Origin: Bacteroidales bacterium
GTDB taxonomy: Bacteria > Bacteroidota > Bacteroidia > Bacteroidales > UBA1556
NCBI GenBank assembly: GCA_027064095.1
Contig: JAMOQI010000065.1
Location: 1 to 35,921, forward strand
Direction: 5' to 3'
Length of the DNA stretch: 35,921 nucleotides
Under the pieces are notes generated by a model. It was not told the origin of the DNA, ran no database searches, and was given only the letters and a program-made list of their open reading frames with translations. Both the position numbers and the translations under genes were made by a program. Below, one piece after another: positions 24,532 to 33,765 of this stretch (the stretch's first letter is position 1; each line of letters begins with the position of its first letter).

Positions 24532-25587
24532 ATGATAAAACTAAAAGATAGGATATCAGTAGCTTCGAGTCTAGGTGAACAATTACGTATTTGGCTTAAT
24601 GAAATAGGTAAATATGATGAGCCTACCGATTTTGAGAACTTATTGTTGAAAGCAGAACAATATAATCCTTGGTTTACTCAAGAATATCTTAAGTTCTCTT
24701 TTGAGAATGTAATTACTATGCTTAATGAAGAAGCCCTAACGGAATGGGTGGCAAATTATCCTGAATTATATTTTGCTGATTCTGATTTTAGAGTCGGTGT
24801 TATTATGGCAGGAAATATTCCATTGGTAGGTTTTCATGATTTTTTAAGTGTTTTTATTACTGGGAATGTTTTTATTGGAAAATTATCTTCTCAGGATAAG
24901 TTTCTTTTACCTTTTTTAGCTGATTATATCATTAAAGAAGATAATAGATTTGCCTCAAAAATAATCTTTACAGAAAATTTTCTTAAGAATTTTGATGCTG
25001 TAATTGCAACTGGTAGTAATAATACATCTCGATATTTCGATTATTATTTTGGAAAATATCCAAATATTATCAGAAAAAATAGAAATTCTGTAGCTTTTCT
25101 TACAGGAGATGAAAGCAAAGAGGATATTGAAAACCTTGGTAAAGATATATTTTATTATTTTGGATTGGGATGTCGTAATGTGTCTAAACTGTTGTTGCCA
25201 GAAGATTATTCTATACCAAAATTGCTGGATAATTGGCAAAGTTTTGATTTTGTAACTCAACATACTAAGTACTTTAATAATTATGAATATAATAGGTCGT
25301 TATTACTGATTAATAAAGAACCTCACTTTGATAATGGCTTTTTAATTTTAAGAGAAGATGATTCATTAGTTAGTCCTGTTTCGGTTCTTAATTATGAATT
25401 TTATAGTGATAAAGATGCCAGGATTAGACGATTAAATATATATAATGACCAGATACAATGTATTGTAAGTAATGAAAATGTTATTAAAAACGCTGTTGCT
25501 TTTGGAAAATCACAAAGCCCTACATTGATGCAATATGCTGATAATGTGGATGTAATAAATTTTTTGGGAGAGCAAAAGAATAATTAA
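24532..25587 (+). CDS. Acyl-CoA reductase (LuxC-like)
   Basis: This 351-residue protein matches the Bacteroidota acyl-CoA reductase group of the LuxC family. FRVGVIMAGNIPLVGFHDF (about 86-104) is the characteristic nucleotide-binding-domain block, AVIATGSNNTSRYFDYYFG (about 156-174) follows, and the nucleophile Cys214 lies in YFGLGCRNVSKL. LuxC reduces an activated fatty acid to an aldehyde with NADPH through an acyl-enzyme. The ATG at 24532, just after the synthase stop, is preferred; an in-frame ATG at 24502 would overlap the previous gene by 23 bases. With the ketoacyl synthase upstream, the pair could make and reduce a specific acyl chain. No LuxD, LuxE, luciferase or alcohol dehydrogenase gene is nearby. 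Confidence 0.9.
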   Translation: MIKLKDRISVASSLGEQLRIWLNEIGKYDEPTDFENLLLKAEQYNPWFTQEYLKFSFENVITMLNEEALTEWVANYPELYFADSDFRVGVIMAGNIPLVGFHDFLSVFITGNVFIGKLSSQDKFLLPFLADYIIKEDNRFASKIIFTENFLKNFDAVIATGSNNTSRYFDYYFGKYPNIIRKNRNSVAFLTGDESKEDIENLGKDIFYYFGLGCRNVSKLLLPEDYSIPKLLDNWQSFDFVTQHTKYFNNYEYNRSLLLINKEPHFDNGFLILREDDSLVSPVSVLNYEFYSDKDARIRRLNIYNDQIQCIVSNENVIKNAVAFGKSQSPTLMQYADNVDVINFLGEQKNN

Positions 25588-25617
25588 CAAAATTATGTCG
25601 AAAAAAATGATATAAAG

Positions 25618-25649
25618 TTTTGCTATTAGGCTAAATAGATATACTTTTG
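25618..25649 (+). promoter_or_regulatory. Promoter of rpmE2
   Basis: TTTTG (25618-25622), 19 bases, then TACTTTTG (25642-25649): a textbook Bacteroidota promoter with both elements matched. It predicts a leader of about 75 bases before the L31 start. Confidence 0.75.
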
Positions 25650-25728
25650 CAGTCCTTAAAATTTAAAAAGTTTTATAGAGTAGTTAATAGTTTTATTTTG
25701 AGTTTAAGAATTTAAATAATATATAGAT

Positions 25729-25989
25729 ATGAAAGCAGATATTCATCCAAAGGATTACAGATTGGTAGTATTTCAAGATATGTCAAATGGTTATTCTTTT
25801 ATAACTAAATCAACTGTAAAGACAAAAGAAGTAATTACAATGGAAGATGGTGTTGAGTACCCATTGATGAAATTAGAGATTTCACATACTTCACATCCAT
25901 TTTATACTGGTAAAATGAAACTTGTTGATAGCGCCGGACGTGTTGACAAATTTAATAGTAGATATAAAAGCCGTGCTAAGAAAAGCTAA
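25729..25989 (+). CDS. rpmE2: 50S ribosomal protein L31 type B
   Basis: This 86-residue protein starts [19 protein letters not shown] and has [13 protein letters not shown], the conserved L31 block, and a Lys-rich end (RYKSRAKKS). The N-terminal Cys residues of the zinc-binding type A form are missing, and the ~30-residue middle insertion marks type B. L31 lies at the subunit interface of the ribosome; zinc-independent type B forms can replace type A under zinc shortage. It is a single-gene unit, with a strong promoter upstream and a terminator 22 bases after the stop. Confidence 0.97.
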   Translation: MKADIHPKDYRLVVFQDMSNGYSFITKSTVKTKEVITMEDGVEYPLMKLEISHTSHPFYTGKMKLVDSAGRVDKFNSRYKSRAKKS

Positions 25990-26011
25990 TTACACTATTT
26001 ACAAAAATATT

Positions 26012-26039
26012 AAGCTCTCATTTTGAGAGCTTTTTTTTT
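26012..26039 (+). terminator. Rho-independent terminator of rpmE2
   Basis: AAGCTCTCA (26012-26020) pairs with TGAGAGCTT (26024-26032) around a TTT loop, followed by a continuous T-run to 26039. Confidence 0.93.
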
Positions 26040-26059
26040 GACTAAAAAATCATCTCCGA

Positions 26060-26361
26060 TTATTCACAAATAATACTGGCAATAAATAAAATTTGAGTTT
26101 TTTTTAATCAAGCTTTATCGAACTTGTTTTAGGAGAGATTTCCCGTATTGCACTCCGCTATTTATTGCTCATTCATACAATTTGATTTGCTTTTGTATGA
26201 ATAATGCTGGCTAAAATGGAATTATCGAGGTTTTGTATATAAGAAACGGAGTAATATATAAGTGAACAGATAAAAGCTTATAGCAAAAACTAAGCATAAC
26301 CGATAAGTAATAAAAATGGCTTAATATATAATTTTCAATAGTCAATATTATTTGTGAATAA
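26060..26361. repeat. 302-base element bounded by 16-bp perfect inverted repeats
   Basis: TTATTCACAAATAATA (26060-26075) is the exact reverse complement of 26346-26361. Inside are further inverted pairs: GCAATAAATA (26079-26088) with TATTTATTGC (26159-26168), and ATTCATACAA (26171-26180) with TTGTATGAAT (26193-26202). There is also a near-direct repeat, AATAATACTGGC and AATAATGCTGGC. No coding potential was seen and no target-site duplication is obvious. It fits a decayed miniature transposable element, but could be chance in AT-rich DNA. Confidence 0.4.
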
Positions 26362-26465
26362 ATATGTTTAATAATAATTTTATTTTTATTTGAAATATAT
26401 ATCATAAGCATAGCTTATTAGAATTAAAATGAAATAATTGTCTAATATTGTTGACATATTTTTAT

Positions 26466-26473
26466 TATCTTTG
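26466..26473 (+). promoter_or_regulatory. -7 element of the GlmU-like gene
   Basis: TATCTTTG is a perfect TAnnTTTG, with TTG boxes 12 and 15 bases upstream. It lies 22 bases before the start codon. Confidence 0.55.
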
Positions 26474-26495
26474 AAAAGTAAATTAAAAACATATT

Positions 26496-27662
26496 ATGAA
26501 CTATATATTATTTGACGATCAGAAAGTTAGAAATGGTTTGCTTCCATTAACCTTTACTCGACCTGTTGCTGATATTCGTTTCGGAATTAGTACAATGCGT
26601 GAAAAATGGGAGAGGATTCTTGGAGCAGAAACTTCTACATTAACAGAATCATATCTGAGAAAAAAGTTCCCGGTTGTTAAAGGTGATACTAATATTCTTA
26701 TTAATAGTAGTGTTTGTCCCAGTGAAAATTTATTGGCTCAAATACAAGCTTTAGGTACAAATCAAGCTTTGGTTGGTGATGTTAAAGTTATTGCTATGAA
26801 TCTTAGTGGTGACAATTTAGATGCTATGGATACCTCAGAAACTACTGAAGTAAAATTGGATGCTGAAACTATTTGTATTAATCATGTATGGGATTTGTTT
26901 GCCAAACTTGATATTACAATAGATAGTGATTTTAAGTGTATTACTAAAGGTAGGAAGTCTCAGCCGGTAAGCGAAACAAATAAAATTATTGGTGACAATC
27001 CTATTTTTATCGAAGAAGGTGCAGTTGTGGAATATGCATTTTTAAATGCAACAAATGGACCTATTTATATAGGCAAAGATGCTGAAGTAATGGAAAGTTC
27101 AGTTATTCGTGGACCATTTGCATTAGGTGAGCATTCTGTTGTTAGAGCGGGAACAAAAATTTATGGTCCCACTTCAATTGGACCTCACTCAAAAGTTGGT
27201 GGTGAAATAAGCAATAGCCTTATTATTGGTTATTCTAATAAAGCTCATGATGGATTTATTGGTAACTCAGTGTTAGGAGAATGGTGTAACTTAGGAGCTG
27301 GAACAAATGTCTCGAATCTTAAGAATACATACGATACTGTGCGTATCTGGAGTCATCATCAAGAAACTTTTGTTAATACAGGATTGCAGTTCTGTGGGCT
27401 TATTATGGGTGATCATTCAAAAACAAGTATCAATACTATGCTTAATACGGGTACTGTAGTGGGTGTTAGTGCAAATTTATTTGGCTCTGGTTTCCCTCGA
27501 CAATTTGTTAGTTCTTTTAGCTGGGGAGGTTTTAGTGGTCTTAAAAAGTATAATCTTAATAAAGCCTTGCAGGTAGCAGAGATTGTTTATGCACGAAGAG
27601 ATAAAGTATTTGATAATATAGAGAAAGATATTCTTAGGAATGTTTATAATCTGACCTTGTAA
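26496..27662 (+). CDS. Bacteroidota-type GlmU-like sugar nucleotidyltransferase/acetyltransferase
   Basis: This 388-residue protein starts MNYILFDDQKVRNGLLPLTF, then TRPVADIRFG, the N-terminal signature of the alternative GlmU family of Bacteroidota. In place of the LAAGxGTRM motif of classical GlmU it has this divergent nucleotidyltransferase-like domain (about 1-180). The C-terminal part (about 185-350) is a left-handed parallel beta helix with hexapeptide repeats (GPIYIGKDAEV, ESSVIRGPFALG, TKIYGPTSIGPHSKVGGEI). The proposed function is UDP-N-acetylglucosamine formation from glucosamine-1-phosphate, feeding peptidoglycan and LPS synthesis. As I recall, the family often lies near the type B L31 gene, as here. 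Database entries often misname it glucose-1-phosphate thymidylyltransferase. It is monocistronic, with its own promoter and terminator. Confidence 0.9.
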   Translation: MNYILFDDQKVRNGLLPLTFTRPVADIRFGISTMREKWERILGAETSTLTESYLRKKFPVVKGDTNILINSSVCPSENLLAQIQALGTNQALVGDVKVIAMNLSGDNLDAMDTSETTEVKLDAETICINHVWDLFAKLDITIDSDFKCITKGRKSQPVSETNKIIGDNPIFIEEGAVVEYAFLNATNGPIYIGKDAEVMESSVIRGPFALGEHSVVRAGTKIYGPTSIGPHSKVGGEISNSLIIGYSNKAHDGFIGNSVLGEWCNLGAGTNVSNLKNTYDTVRIWSHHQETFVNTGLQFCGLIMGDHSKTSINTMLNTGTVVGVSANLFGSGFPRQFVSSFSWGGFSGLKKYNLNKALQVAEIVYARRDKVFDNIEKDILRNVYNLTL

Positions 27663-27725
27663 TTTTTCTATGTTAGTGTTTGCAAGAAAATACGTTGTTT
27701 TCTAGCAAAGACTATTTATAACTAT

Positions 27726-27762
27726 TAACCGCAAGGCTTATTGTTTTGCGGTTATTTTTTTT
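27726..27762 (+). terminator. Rho-independent terminator of the GlmU-like gene
   Basis: TAACCGCAA (27726-27734) pairs with TTGCGGTTA (27746-27754) around an 11-base loop and is followed by eight T. Confidence 0.9.
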
Positions 27763-27964
27763 AGACATTATTGCAGTTAATTTTTTCGGGAATTGCTTTG
27801 GCATACTCATTGAATGTCCATAGATGTAATTTTATAAATATATTTATTATTGTATTGATAGATAGATATATAGATTTCAGTTTTAATATGTTTAGATACA
27901 AAATTAGTAAAAGGTTTATTTTTAGACCTTTTGGTATAAGTTTTTTATGACAAAATGACAAAAT
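27763..27964. other. AT-rich spacer before lon
   Basis: This 202-base stretch holds a short GATA run (27857-27868) and no gene that I can support. No heat-shock-type (CIRCE or HAIR-like) repeat and no clear -7 element was found in front of lon. Confidence 0.5.
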
Positions 27965-30412
27965 ATGAACTTTGATGATAATATAAGAATTCAATTGGCG
28001 AATAGCTCAGACGAGGATGGTGAATTTATTCCATTAATCCCACATCAAGAGGATTTTATGATGAAAAATGAAGATGTTCCTGAAGATTTGCCAATTCTTC
28101 CACTACGTAATACAGTGCTATTTCCTGGTGTTATGATACCAATAACAGTTGGTAGGGAGAAATCTACCAAGCTAATTGAAGATGCCAAAAAAGGTAGTAA
28201 ATTAATTGGTGTTGTTGCTCAGAAGGATGGTAGTATAGAAGAGCCTGTTTTTGATGATCTTTTCAGAACAGGAGTGATGGCTCATATTGTTAAGGTGTTG
28301 CAAATGCCTGATGATTCTACCACTGTAATTTTACAAGGTAGAAATAGAATTTATCTTGAAGAAGAAATTCAAAGTGAGCCATATTTTAAAGCTAAGATTA
28401 CAGCCTTAAGCACCGACTCAGTAGTAGAAACTACAGATGATTTTGCCGCTTTAATGGGCTCGATTAAGGATATGTCGCTGAGTGCTATTAAACTTAATCC
28501 TAATATCCCGGGAGATTCCGGCTTTGCTATTAAGAATATTGATAGTCCTTCTTTTTTGGTAAATTTTATTTCCAGTAATTTAAATGCGAGTCTAGAAGAA
28601 AAGCAAGATTTATTAGAGCTTGAAACTATTAAAGAAAGGGCAAATAAGCTTTTAGGTTTACTTAGTAAAGAGCTTAAAATGCTTGAGCTTAAGAATAAAA
28701 TTCAATCTAAAGTAAAGACAGATTTAGATAAGCAGCAAAGAGAATATTTCTTAAATCAGCAGCTTAAAACTATTCAAGATGAGTTGGGGGGAAGTCCTCA
28801 CGAGCAAGATATTAAGGAGCTAAAGGAAAAAGCTAAAAAGAAAAAATGGCCTGATAATGTAAAAGAACTTTTTGAAAAAGAATTGGATAAGTTAAGCCGT
28901 ATGAATCCTTCTGCGACAGAGTATTCTATTCAACATAATTATCTTGAAACACTGGCCGAATTACCTTGGAATGAGTTCTCAAATGATAATTTTGACCTTA
29001 AAAGAGCTCGTAATATCCTTGATGAAGATCACTATGGATTAGATAAAATAAAAGAGAGAATTTTAGAATATCTTGCTGTTATTAAGCTAAAGGGTGATAT
29101 GAAATCACCAATTTTATGTCTTGTAGGTCCTCCGGGTGTTGGTAAAACATCTTTGGGGAAATCTATTGCACGTTCGCTTAATAGAGAATATATACGTATG
29201 GCGCTTGGTGGTTTAAGAGATGAAGCAGAAATTAGAGGGCATCGTAAAACATATATTGGTGCTATGCCCGGTCGTATTATTCAAAGTTTGCGTAAAGCCA
29301 AGAAGTCAAATCCGGTTTTTGTACTCGATGAAATAGATAAGGTCACAGGAAGTCAGTTTAATGGTGATCCTGCATCTGCATTGTTAGAAGTCCTTGATCC
29401 AGAGCAAAATAGTTCGTTCTATGATAATTATTTGGAAGTTGAATACGATCTTTCTAAGATTATGTTTGTTGCTACAGCTAACTCTTTAGCTAGCATTCAT
29501 CCGGCATTAAGAGATAGAATGGAGATTATTAATCTCAGCGGTTATCTAATGGAAGAGAAAATACAAATCGCTAAGCGACACCTTTTGCCAAAGCAGTTTG
29601 AAGAGCATGGTATTGATAAATCAAATATTATTTTTAATAAAAGCATACTAGAAGAACTTATTGATAAGTACACTTCAGAATCCGGTGTGAGGACACTCGA
29701 TAAGGTAATTGCTAAGATTATTAGAAGTAGAGCCAAGTTAATAGTTATGGAGGAGGATTTCAAAAAAGAATTAGATATTCCTACTATCCATAAAATAATG
29801 GGACCCCCACGTTTTCAGAAAGATAAAGCTATAGATAATTCTCAAGCTGGAGTTGTAACAGGGCTGGCATGGACTAGTGTAGGGGGGGTGATACTGTTTA
29901 TTGAGGTGAGTTTGAGTAAGGGGAAAGGAGAATTTTCAATGACAGGAAGCCTTGGTGATGTTATGAAAGAATCTGCTACTGTTGCTTATAAATACTTAAA
30001 GGCTAATGCTGATAAATTGAGTATTCCTCAAAAAGCTTTTGAGAAGTGGGATGTACATATTCATATCCCTGAGGGAGCGACACCTAAAGATGGTCCTTCT
30101 GCCGGTATTACTTTCTTTACCGCTCTTGCTTCAGCATTTACTCAACGTAAGGTTAAGAGTAGAATTGCTATGACAGGTGAATTGACTTTAAGGTCTAAAG
30201 TATTGCCTGTTGGGGGGATAAAAGAGAAGATATTGGCGGCAAAAAGAGCTAATATTAAGGATTTGGTGCTTTCTAAAGAGAATGAAAAAGATGTTCTTGA
30301 AATTAATGAAAAGTATCTTAAAGGTCTTAATTTTCATTATGTTGATAATGTAATGGAAGTGGTAGAGATAGCTTTACTTAAACAAAAAGTACAGCATCCA
30401 ATAAGGTTCTAA
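27965..30412 (+). CDS. lon: ATP-dependent protease Lon
   Basis: This 815-residue LonA has an N-terminal substrate-binding domain (about 40-240; LPILPLRNTVLFPGVMIPITV), a coiled-coil stretch (about 230-320), an AAA+ module with Walker A GPPGVGKT at 388-395 and FVLDEIDKV as Walker B, and a C-terminal protease domain with the Ser712/Lys755 dyad (DGPSAG and GGIKEK). It degrades misfolded and regulatory proteins in the cytoplasm as a hexamer. The ~30-residue acidic N-terminal extension before the LON domain is common in Bacteroidota. All catalytic residues are present. It stands alone between two terminators, so it is regulated separately. Confidence 0.98.
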   Translation: MNFDDNIRIQLANSSDEDGEFIPLIPHQEDFMMKNEDVPEDLPILPLRNTVLFPGVMIPITVGREKSTKLIEDAKKGSKLIGVVAQKDGSIEEPVFDDLFRTGVMAHIVKVLQMPDDSTTVILQGRNRIYLEEEIQSEPYFKAKITALSTDSVVETTDDFAALMGSIKDMSLSAIKLNPNIPGDSGFAIKNIDSPSFLVNFISSNLNASLEEKQDLLELETIKERANKLLGLLSKELKMLELKNKIQSKVKTDLDKQQREYFLNQQLKTIQDELGGSPHEQDIKELKEKAKKKKWPDNVKELFEKELDKLSRMNPSATEYSIQHNYLETLAELPWNEFSNDNFDLKRARNILDEDHYGLDKIKERILEYLAVIKLKGDMKSPILCLVGPPGVGKTSLGKSIARSLNREYIRMALGGLRDEAEIRGHRKTYIGAMPGRIIQSLRKAKKSNPVFVLDEIDKVTGSQFNGDPASALLEVLDPEQNSSFYDNYLEVEYDLSKIMFVATANSLASIHPALRDRMEIINLSGYLMEEKIQIAKRHLLPKQFEEHGIDKSNIIFNKSILEELIDKYTSESGVRTLDKVIAKIIRSRAKLIVMEEDFKKELDIPTIHKIMGPPRFQKDKAIDNSQAGVVTGLAWTSVGGVILFIEVSLSKGKGEFSMTGSLGDVMKESATVAYKYLKANADKLSIPQKAFEKWDVHIHIPEGATPKDGPSAGITFFTALASAFTQRKVKSRIAMTGELTLRSKVLPVGGIKEKILAAKRANIKDLVLSKENEKDVLEINEKYLKGLNFHYVDNVMEVVEIALLKQKVQHPIRF

Positions 30413-30417
30413 TAAAT

Positions 30418-30455
30418 ACAAGAAAGCTCCCTGATAAGGCAGCTTTCTTGTTTTA
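30418..30455 (+). terminator. Rho-independent terminator of lon
   Basis: ACAAGAAAGCT (30418-30428) pairs with AGCTTTCTTGT (30441-30451) around a 12-base loop, with TTT following, six bases after the stop. Confidence 0.88.
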
Positions 30456-30462
30456 TAAATTC

Positions 30463-30492
30463 TTTGTTTATTCTATTCTTTTTTTAAATTTG
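30463..30492 (+). promoter_or_regulatory. Promoter of the FadL-like gene
   Basis: TTTG (30463-30466), 18 bases, TAAATTTG (30485-30492): both elements match the Bacteroidota consensus. The -7 ends 19 bases before the start codon. Confidence 0.7.
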
Positions 30493-30511
30493 CATAGTAA
30501 TCAATCTACTA

Positions 30512-31945
30512 ATGACTAAAGCATTACTTCCATTTTTATTTTTATTCTTTTCAGCTGTAGTGTATGCACAACCTGATAATTACTGGACTTTAGGTTCAAA
30601 TACAGAGTCCTCTATAATGGCTGGTGCAGTAGTAGGTGGAGGTTCCGGTATTACATCAATTTTTTATAATCCTGCGGGTATTTCTGAAATTAAATCTAAT
30701 AAGATTTCTATGGATGCCTCTTTATTCCAGTTTGATAATTACAATTATGAGAATACATTTTCTAAAGATGATATTAATAGTTACCTTGACTGGCAAGTTA
30801 AGCCTAGATTTTTTTCATTTGTGTACCAGCCGAAAAATGATAAATTAAAATTTCAAGTTGCCGTTTTTAGTCGCTCTCATTCTTTTGTTAAACTTAAATA
30901 TTTTGATAATCAAGATGTCGTGGAACCTGTTACAAATATTAATAAAGCCTATTCGGTACAAAGTGAGTACGAGAAGCGATATTCTGATTACTGGTTTGGT
31001 TTAGGAAGCTCATATGAGTTAACAGATAAATTAGTAATTGGTGTAAGTTTATTGGGTAGTGGAAAAGGTTTTGTTTATAAAGAGAATTATAATATTGATT
31101 TAGTAGATTTTAATGATACTCTCAATAGTAGTAACTCAATTTGGTCTTATTCTGATCGTCAAGATTTATATGTTGTTAGTATAATTTCTAAAATAGGATT
31201 ACATTATACATTTTCTTCGTGGACGTTTGGAGCTACCTTTACAGCTCCTTCCATTCGTTTATACGGTGATGGGTACCATAGTCGGCATGTGAGAATGACT
31301 AATATCTTCAATAATGGAATACTAATGCCTGATATTATTATTTCAGAACAGAATAATCATATAGTAACTAATTTTAAGGAACCTTTGTCTGTAGCTGTAG
31401 GCTTTACCCACTATAATATATCAAACAAAACAAGGTTTTTATTCTCTGCTGAGTATTTTGCTCCAATTGCTAAATATAAATCCATAGATAATTCCAGAGT
31501 GGCAAGTATTTATACTGATGAATATTCCCCTGGAAGTGATTTTCTTACATATTATTATGAATCAAAATCAGTTTTTAATATTGGTTTTGGATTTAAACAT
31601 GCATTAAAAGAAAATCTTTTTATCCTTACTGGATTTAAAACTGATTTTTCTTCAAATGATTTGGAGTTTTTTAGTAATAAAAACAAAAATTTATATAAAA
31701 TATCAACGGCTAACTTATATCACTTTAGTTTAGGTGTTCAGTTTAAGTATAAAAGTTCAACTGCATTATTAGGAACTGAATATACTACTGGAAGTGTTAA
31801 AGATATCTACCAGTTTTCAAATTATTCCTATCCAGGAGTTTATTCGGCAGAAAACTATATAGCTTTACAAGAATATCCACAACCTAAAATGAATTTATAT
31901 ATTAATAAGGTAGGCCTTTATATTGGGTTGTCACTAAATTTCTAA
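30512..31945 (+). CDS. Outer-membrane protein, FadL/OmpP1-like barrel
   Basis: This 477-residue protein has a signal peptide (about 1-19, cut after VYAQ). Its mature N-terminus, [26 protein letters not shown], shown here in two pieces ([20 protein letters not shown]), resembles the N-terminal hatch of FadL-type channels with the NPAG/NPAA motif. Many amphipathic strands follow and the protein ends LYIGLSLNF with a terminal Phe. FadL proteins pass long-chain fatty acids or other hydrophobic molecules through the outer membrane. The substrate here is unknown and the match beyond the N-terminus is weak. The stop overlaps the convergent prfC stop by four bases, so the two genes share their ends without a terminator. 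Confidence 0.75.
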   Translation: MTKALLPFLFLFFSAVVYAQPDNYWTLGSNTESSIMAGAVVGGGSGITSIFYNPAGISEIKSNKISMDASLFQFDNYNYENTFSKDDINSYLDWQVKPRFFSFVYQPKNDKLKFQVAVFSRSHSFVKLKYFDNQDVVEPVTNINKAYSVQSEYEKRYSDYWFGLGSSYELTDKLVIGVSLLGSGKGFVYKENYNIDLVDFNDTLNSSNSIWSYSDRQDLYVVSIISKIGLHYTFSSWTFGATFTAPSIRLYGDGYHSRHVRMTNIFNNGILMPDIIISEQNNHIVTNFKEPLSVAVGFTHYNISNKTRFLFSAEYFAPIAKYKSIDNSRVASIYTDEYSPGSDFLTYYYESKSVFNIGFGFKHALKENLFILTGFKTDFSSNDLEFFSNKNKNLYKISTANLYHFSLGVQFKYKSSTALLGTEYTTGSVKDIYQFSNYSYPGVYSAENYIALQEYPQPKMNLYINKVGLYIGLSLNF

Positions 31946-33519
31946 AACTCAGAAGTGAAATAAAATTCTATCTCAGGAAATTTTTCTTGTGCTATTTGTA
32001 AAGAATATGGTGAGTCTGCTAAAAATACATCTCTACCTTCTTTGTCAAAAGCCATTTGTTGATATTTTCTATCAATAAATTCCTTTAGCTTTTCCTTATT
32101 TTCACTTTTAATCCAAACAGTTTTATAGAGTTTTATTCCTTCGTATCTGCAGCTTGCTCCATACTCATGCAAAAGCCTATATTGAATTACTTCAAACTGT
32201 AATGCTCCAACAGTACCAATAATTTTTCTAGAGCTTGCTCTTCCTGTAAATAGCTGTGCTACACCCTCATCCATTAGCTGCTCAATTCCTTTGGCCAATT
32301 GTTTTGATTTCATGGGATTGGCATTCTCAATATATTTAAATAGCTCTGGTGAAAAACTGGGCAATCCTTTAAAATGGAGTTTTTCTCCTTCAGTAAGCGA
32401 GTCGCCAATTTTAAAATTACCTGTATCATGAAGCCCTACAATATCACCGGGGTAAGCCTCATCAATTATGGATTTTTTTGAAGCCATAAAAGCAGTAGGG
32501 CTTGAAAATTTCATCATTTTACCATGACGAACATGCAAATAATTAGTATTCCTTTTAAATTTACCAGAACATACTTTTACAAAAGCAATCCTATCGCGGT
32601 GATTGGGATCCATATTAGCGTGAATCTTAAAAACAAAACCAGAAAAATTATCTTCTTCAGCTTCTACTATTCTTTCTTCAGTTTCTATTGGAAGTGGAGA
32701 TGGAGCTATATCTACAAAGCAATCTAATAATTCTTTTACTCCAAAATTGTTTAGTGCACTACCAAAAAATACAGGTGCTACGGATGCTGCTCTGTATGTT
32801 TCTATTTCAAATTTAGGATAAACACCTTCTATTAATTCTAAATCCTCCCTAAGTTGTTCAGCATCTTCACCAATATATTTTTCTAGTTCGCTATCAGTTA
32901 TATCAGTGAATTCTATAGAATTATTATCTCGTATGTTTTCATTAGCATTGAAAAGTATTAAGTTCTCGTTATATATATTATAAACTCCTTTAAAATCAGG
33001 ACCGTTATTTATTGGCCAGCTAAGAGGCTTAACTCCAATCTCTAATTGGTCTTCAATCTCGTCAAGAAGATCAAAAGTATCTTTGGATGGTCTATCCATT
33101 TTATTTACGAAAACAATAACGGGTGTTTTGCGCATTCTACAGACTTGCATTAGTTTTTTTGTCTGTGGCTCAACACCTTTGGCGGCATCAATAACTATAA
33201 TAACAGAATCAACAGCTGTTAACGTACGGAAAGTATCTTCGGCAAAATCCTGGTGGCCAGGTGTGTCTAGAATATTTATTTTATGATTGTTGTATTCAAA
33301 AGCCATTACAGAAGTAGCAACAGAAATTCCTCTTTGTCTTTCGATATCCATCCAGTCAGAAGTAGCAGACTTTTTAATCTTATTACTTTTTACTGCACCG
33401 GCTTCTTGTATTGCACCTCCAAAGAGTAATAATTTCTCTGTTAGCGTAGTTTTTCCTGCATCAGGATGTGATACAATACCAAAGGTTCTTCTTCTATTTA
33501 TCTCTTTTGTATTTGCCAT
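31942..33519 (-). CDS. prfC: Peptide chain release factor 3
   Basis: This 525-residue translational GTPase has P-loop SHPDAGKTT (17-25), ATSVMAF switch region, DTPGHQDF (G3), NKMDR (G4), and an RF3-specific C-terminal half ([27 protein letters not shown]). RF3 uses GTP to recycle RF1/RF2 from ribosomes after termination. The N-terminal sequence through [12 protein letters not shown] and the [12 protein letters not shown] motif separate it from EF-G. The length equals the family norm. The start is the ATG at 33519, with a -7 element at 33547-33540. The gene converges on the FadL-like gene with a four-base overlap. Confidence 0.97.
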   Translation of the reverse strand: MANTKEINRRRTFGIVSHPDAGKTTLTEKLLLFGGAIQEAGAVKSNKIKKSATSDWMDIERQRGISVATSVMAFEYNNHKINILDTPGHQDFAEDTFRTLTAVDSVIIVIDAAKGVEPQTKKLMQVCRMRKTPVIVFVNKMDRPSKDTFDLLDEIEDQLEIGVKPLSWPINNGPDFKGVYNIYNENLILFNANENIRDNNSIEFTDITDSELEKYIGEDAEQLREDLELIEGVYPKFEIETYRAASVAPVFFGSALNNFGVKELLDCFVDIAPSPLPIETEERIVEAEEDNFSGFVFKIHANMDPNHRDRIAFVKVCSGKFKRNTNYLHVRHGKMMKFSSPTAFMASKKSIIDEAYPGDIVGLHDTGNFKIGDSLTEGEKLHFKGLPSFSPELFKYIENANPMKSKQLAKGIEQLMDEGVAQLFTGRASSRKIIGTVGALQFEVIQYRLLHEYGASCRYEGIKLYKTVWIKSENKEKLKEFIDRKYQQMAFDKEGRDVFLADSPYSLQIAQEKFPEIEFYFTSEF

Positions 33520-33539
33520 TTTATAAAAAAATTAGTTGG

Positions 33540-33547
33540 CAAAAGTA
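33540..33547 (-). promoter_or_regulatory. -7 element of prfC
   Basis: On the minus strand TACTTTTG (33547-33540) is a perfect TAnnTTTG, with a TTG 15 bases upstream. It lies 20 bases before the start codon. Confidence 0.55.
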
Positions 33548-33623
33548 CTGTTTTTTATGTTTCAATAATTGGGAACTATTATAGAATAATATCTGGATTT
33601 TTATCCTATTATTTATTTTCTAT

Positions 33624-33694
33624 AAAATTGTATTTAGTAAATAGCATCTTTTGCGCTTTGTCGATGCAGAATTTCTATGCCGGTTTAGTATAAA
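33624..33694. repeat. Interspersed intergenic repeat, copy 2
   Basis: Bases 33624-33683 match copy 1 (11519-11579) in the same orientation, with four substitutions and one single-base gap; the match decays by about 33694. It lies between the prfC promoter and the terminator of the TAXI gene. No open frame is shared by the copies, so it is non-coding. Confidence 0.85.
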
Positions 33695-33718
33695 TGTATA
33701 GCTATACTTTTCTGCAAA

Positions 33719-33746
33719 AAAAAGCGAGCTAATTAGCTCGCTTTTT
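33719..33746 (-). terminator. Strong symmetric terminator of the TAXI gene
   Basis: AAAAAGCGAGCTAA (33719-33732) and TTAGCTCGCTTTTT (33733-33746) form a perfect palindrome flanked by A and T runs, so it can work on either strand. On the minus strand it follows the TAXI stop by about 20 bases. Confidence 0.9.
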
Positions 33747-33765
33747 AAATTATTTCTAGTTAATA

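Noticed and set aside
26211-26411. 66-codon minus-strand frame within the inverted-repeat element
   Set aside because: Ile/Tyr/Leu-rich chance product, no motif and no start signal; it is not evidence for a transposase.
27857-27868. GATA tandem run as a possible phase-variation repeat
   Set aside because: Only three units, not in a coding region and not at a promoter.
27761-27994. 77-codon minus-strand frame across the lon 5' region
   Set aside because: It overlaps the lon start and a terminator and has no recognisable features.
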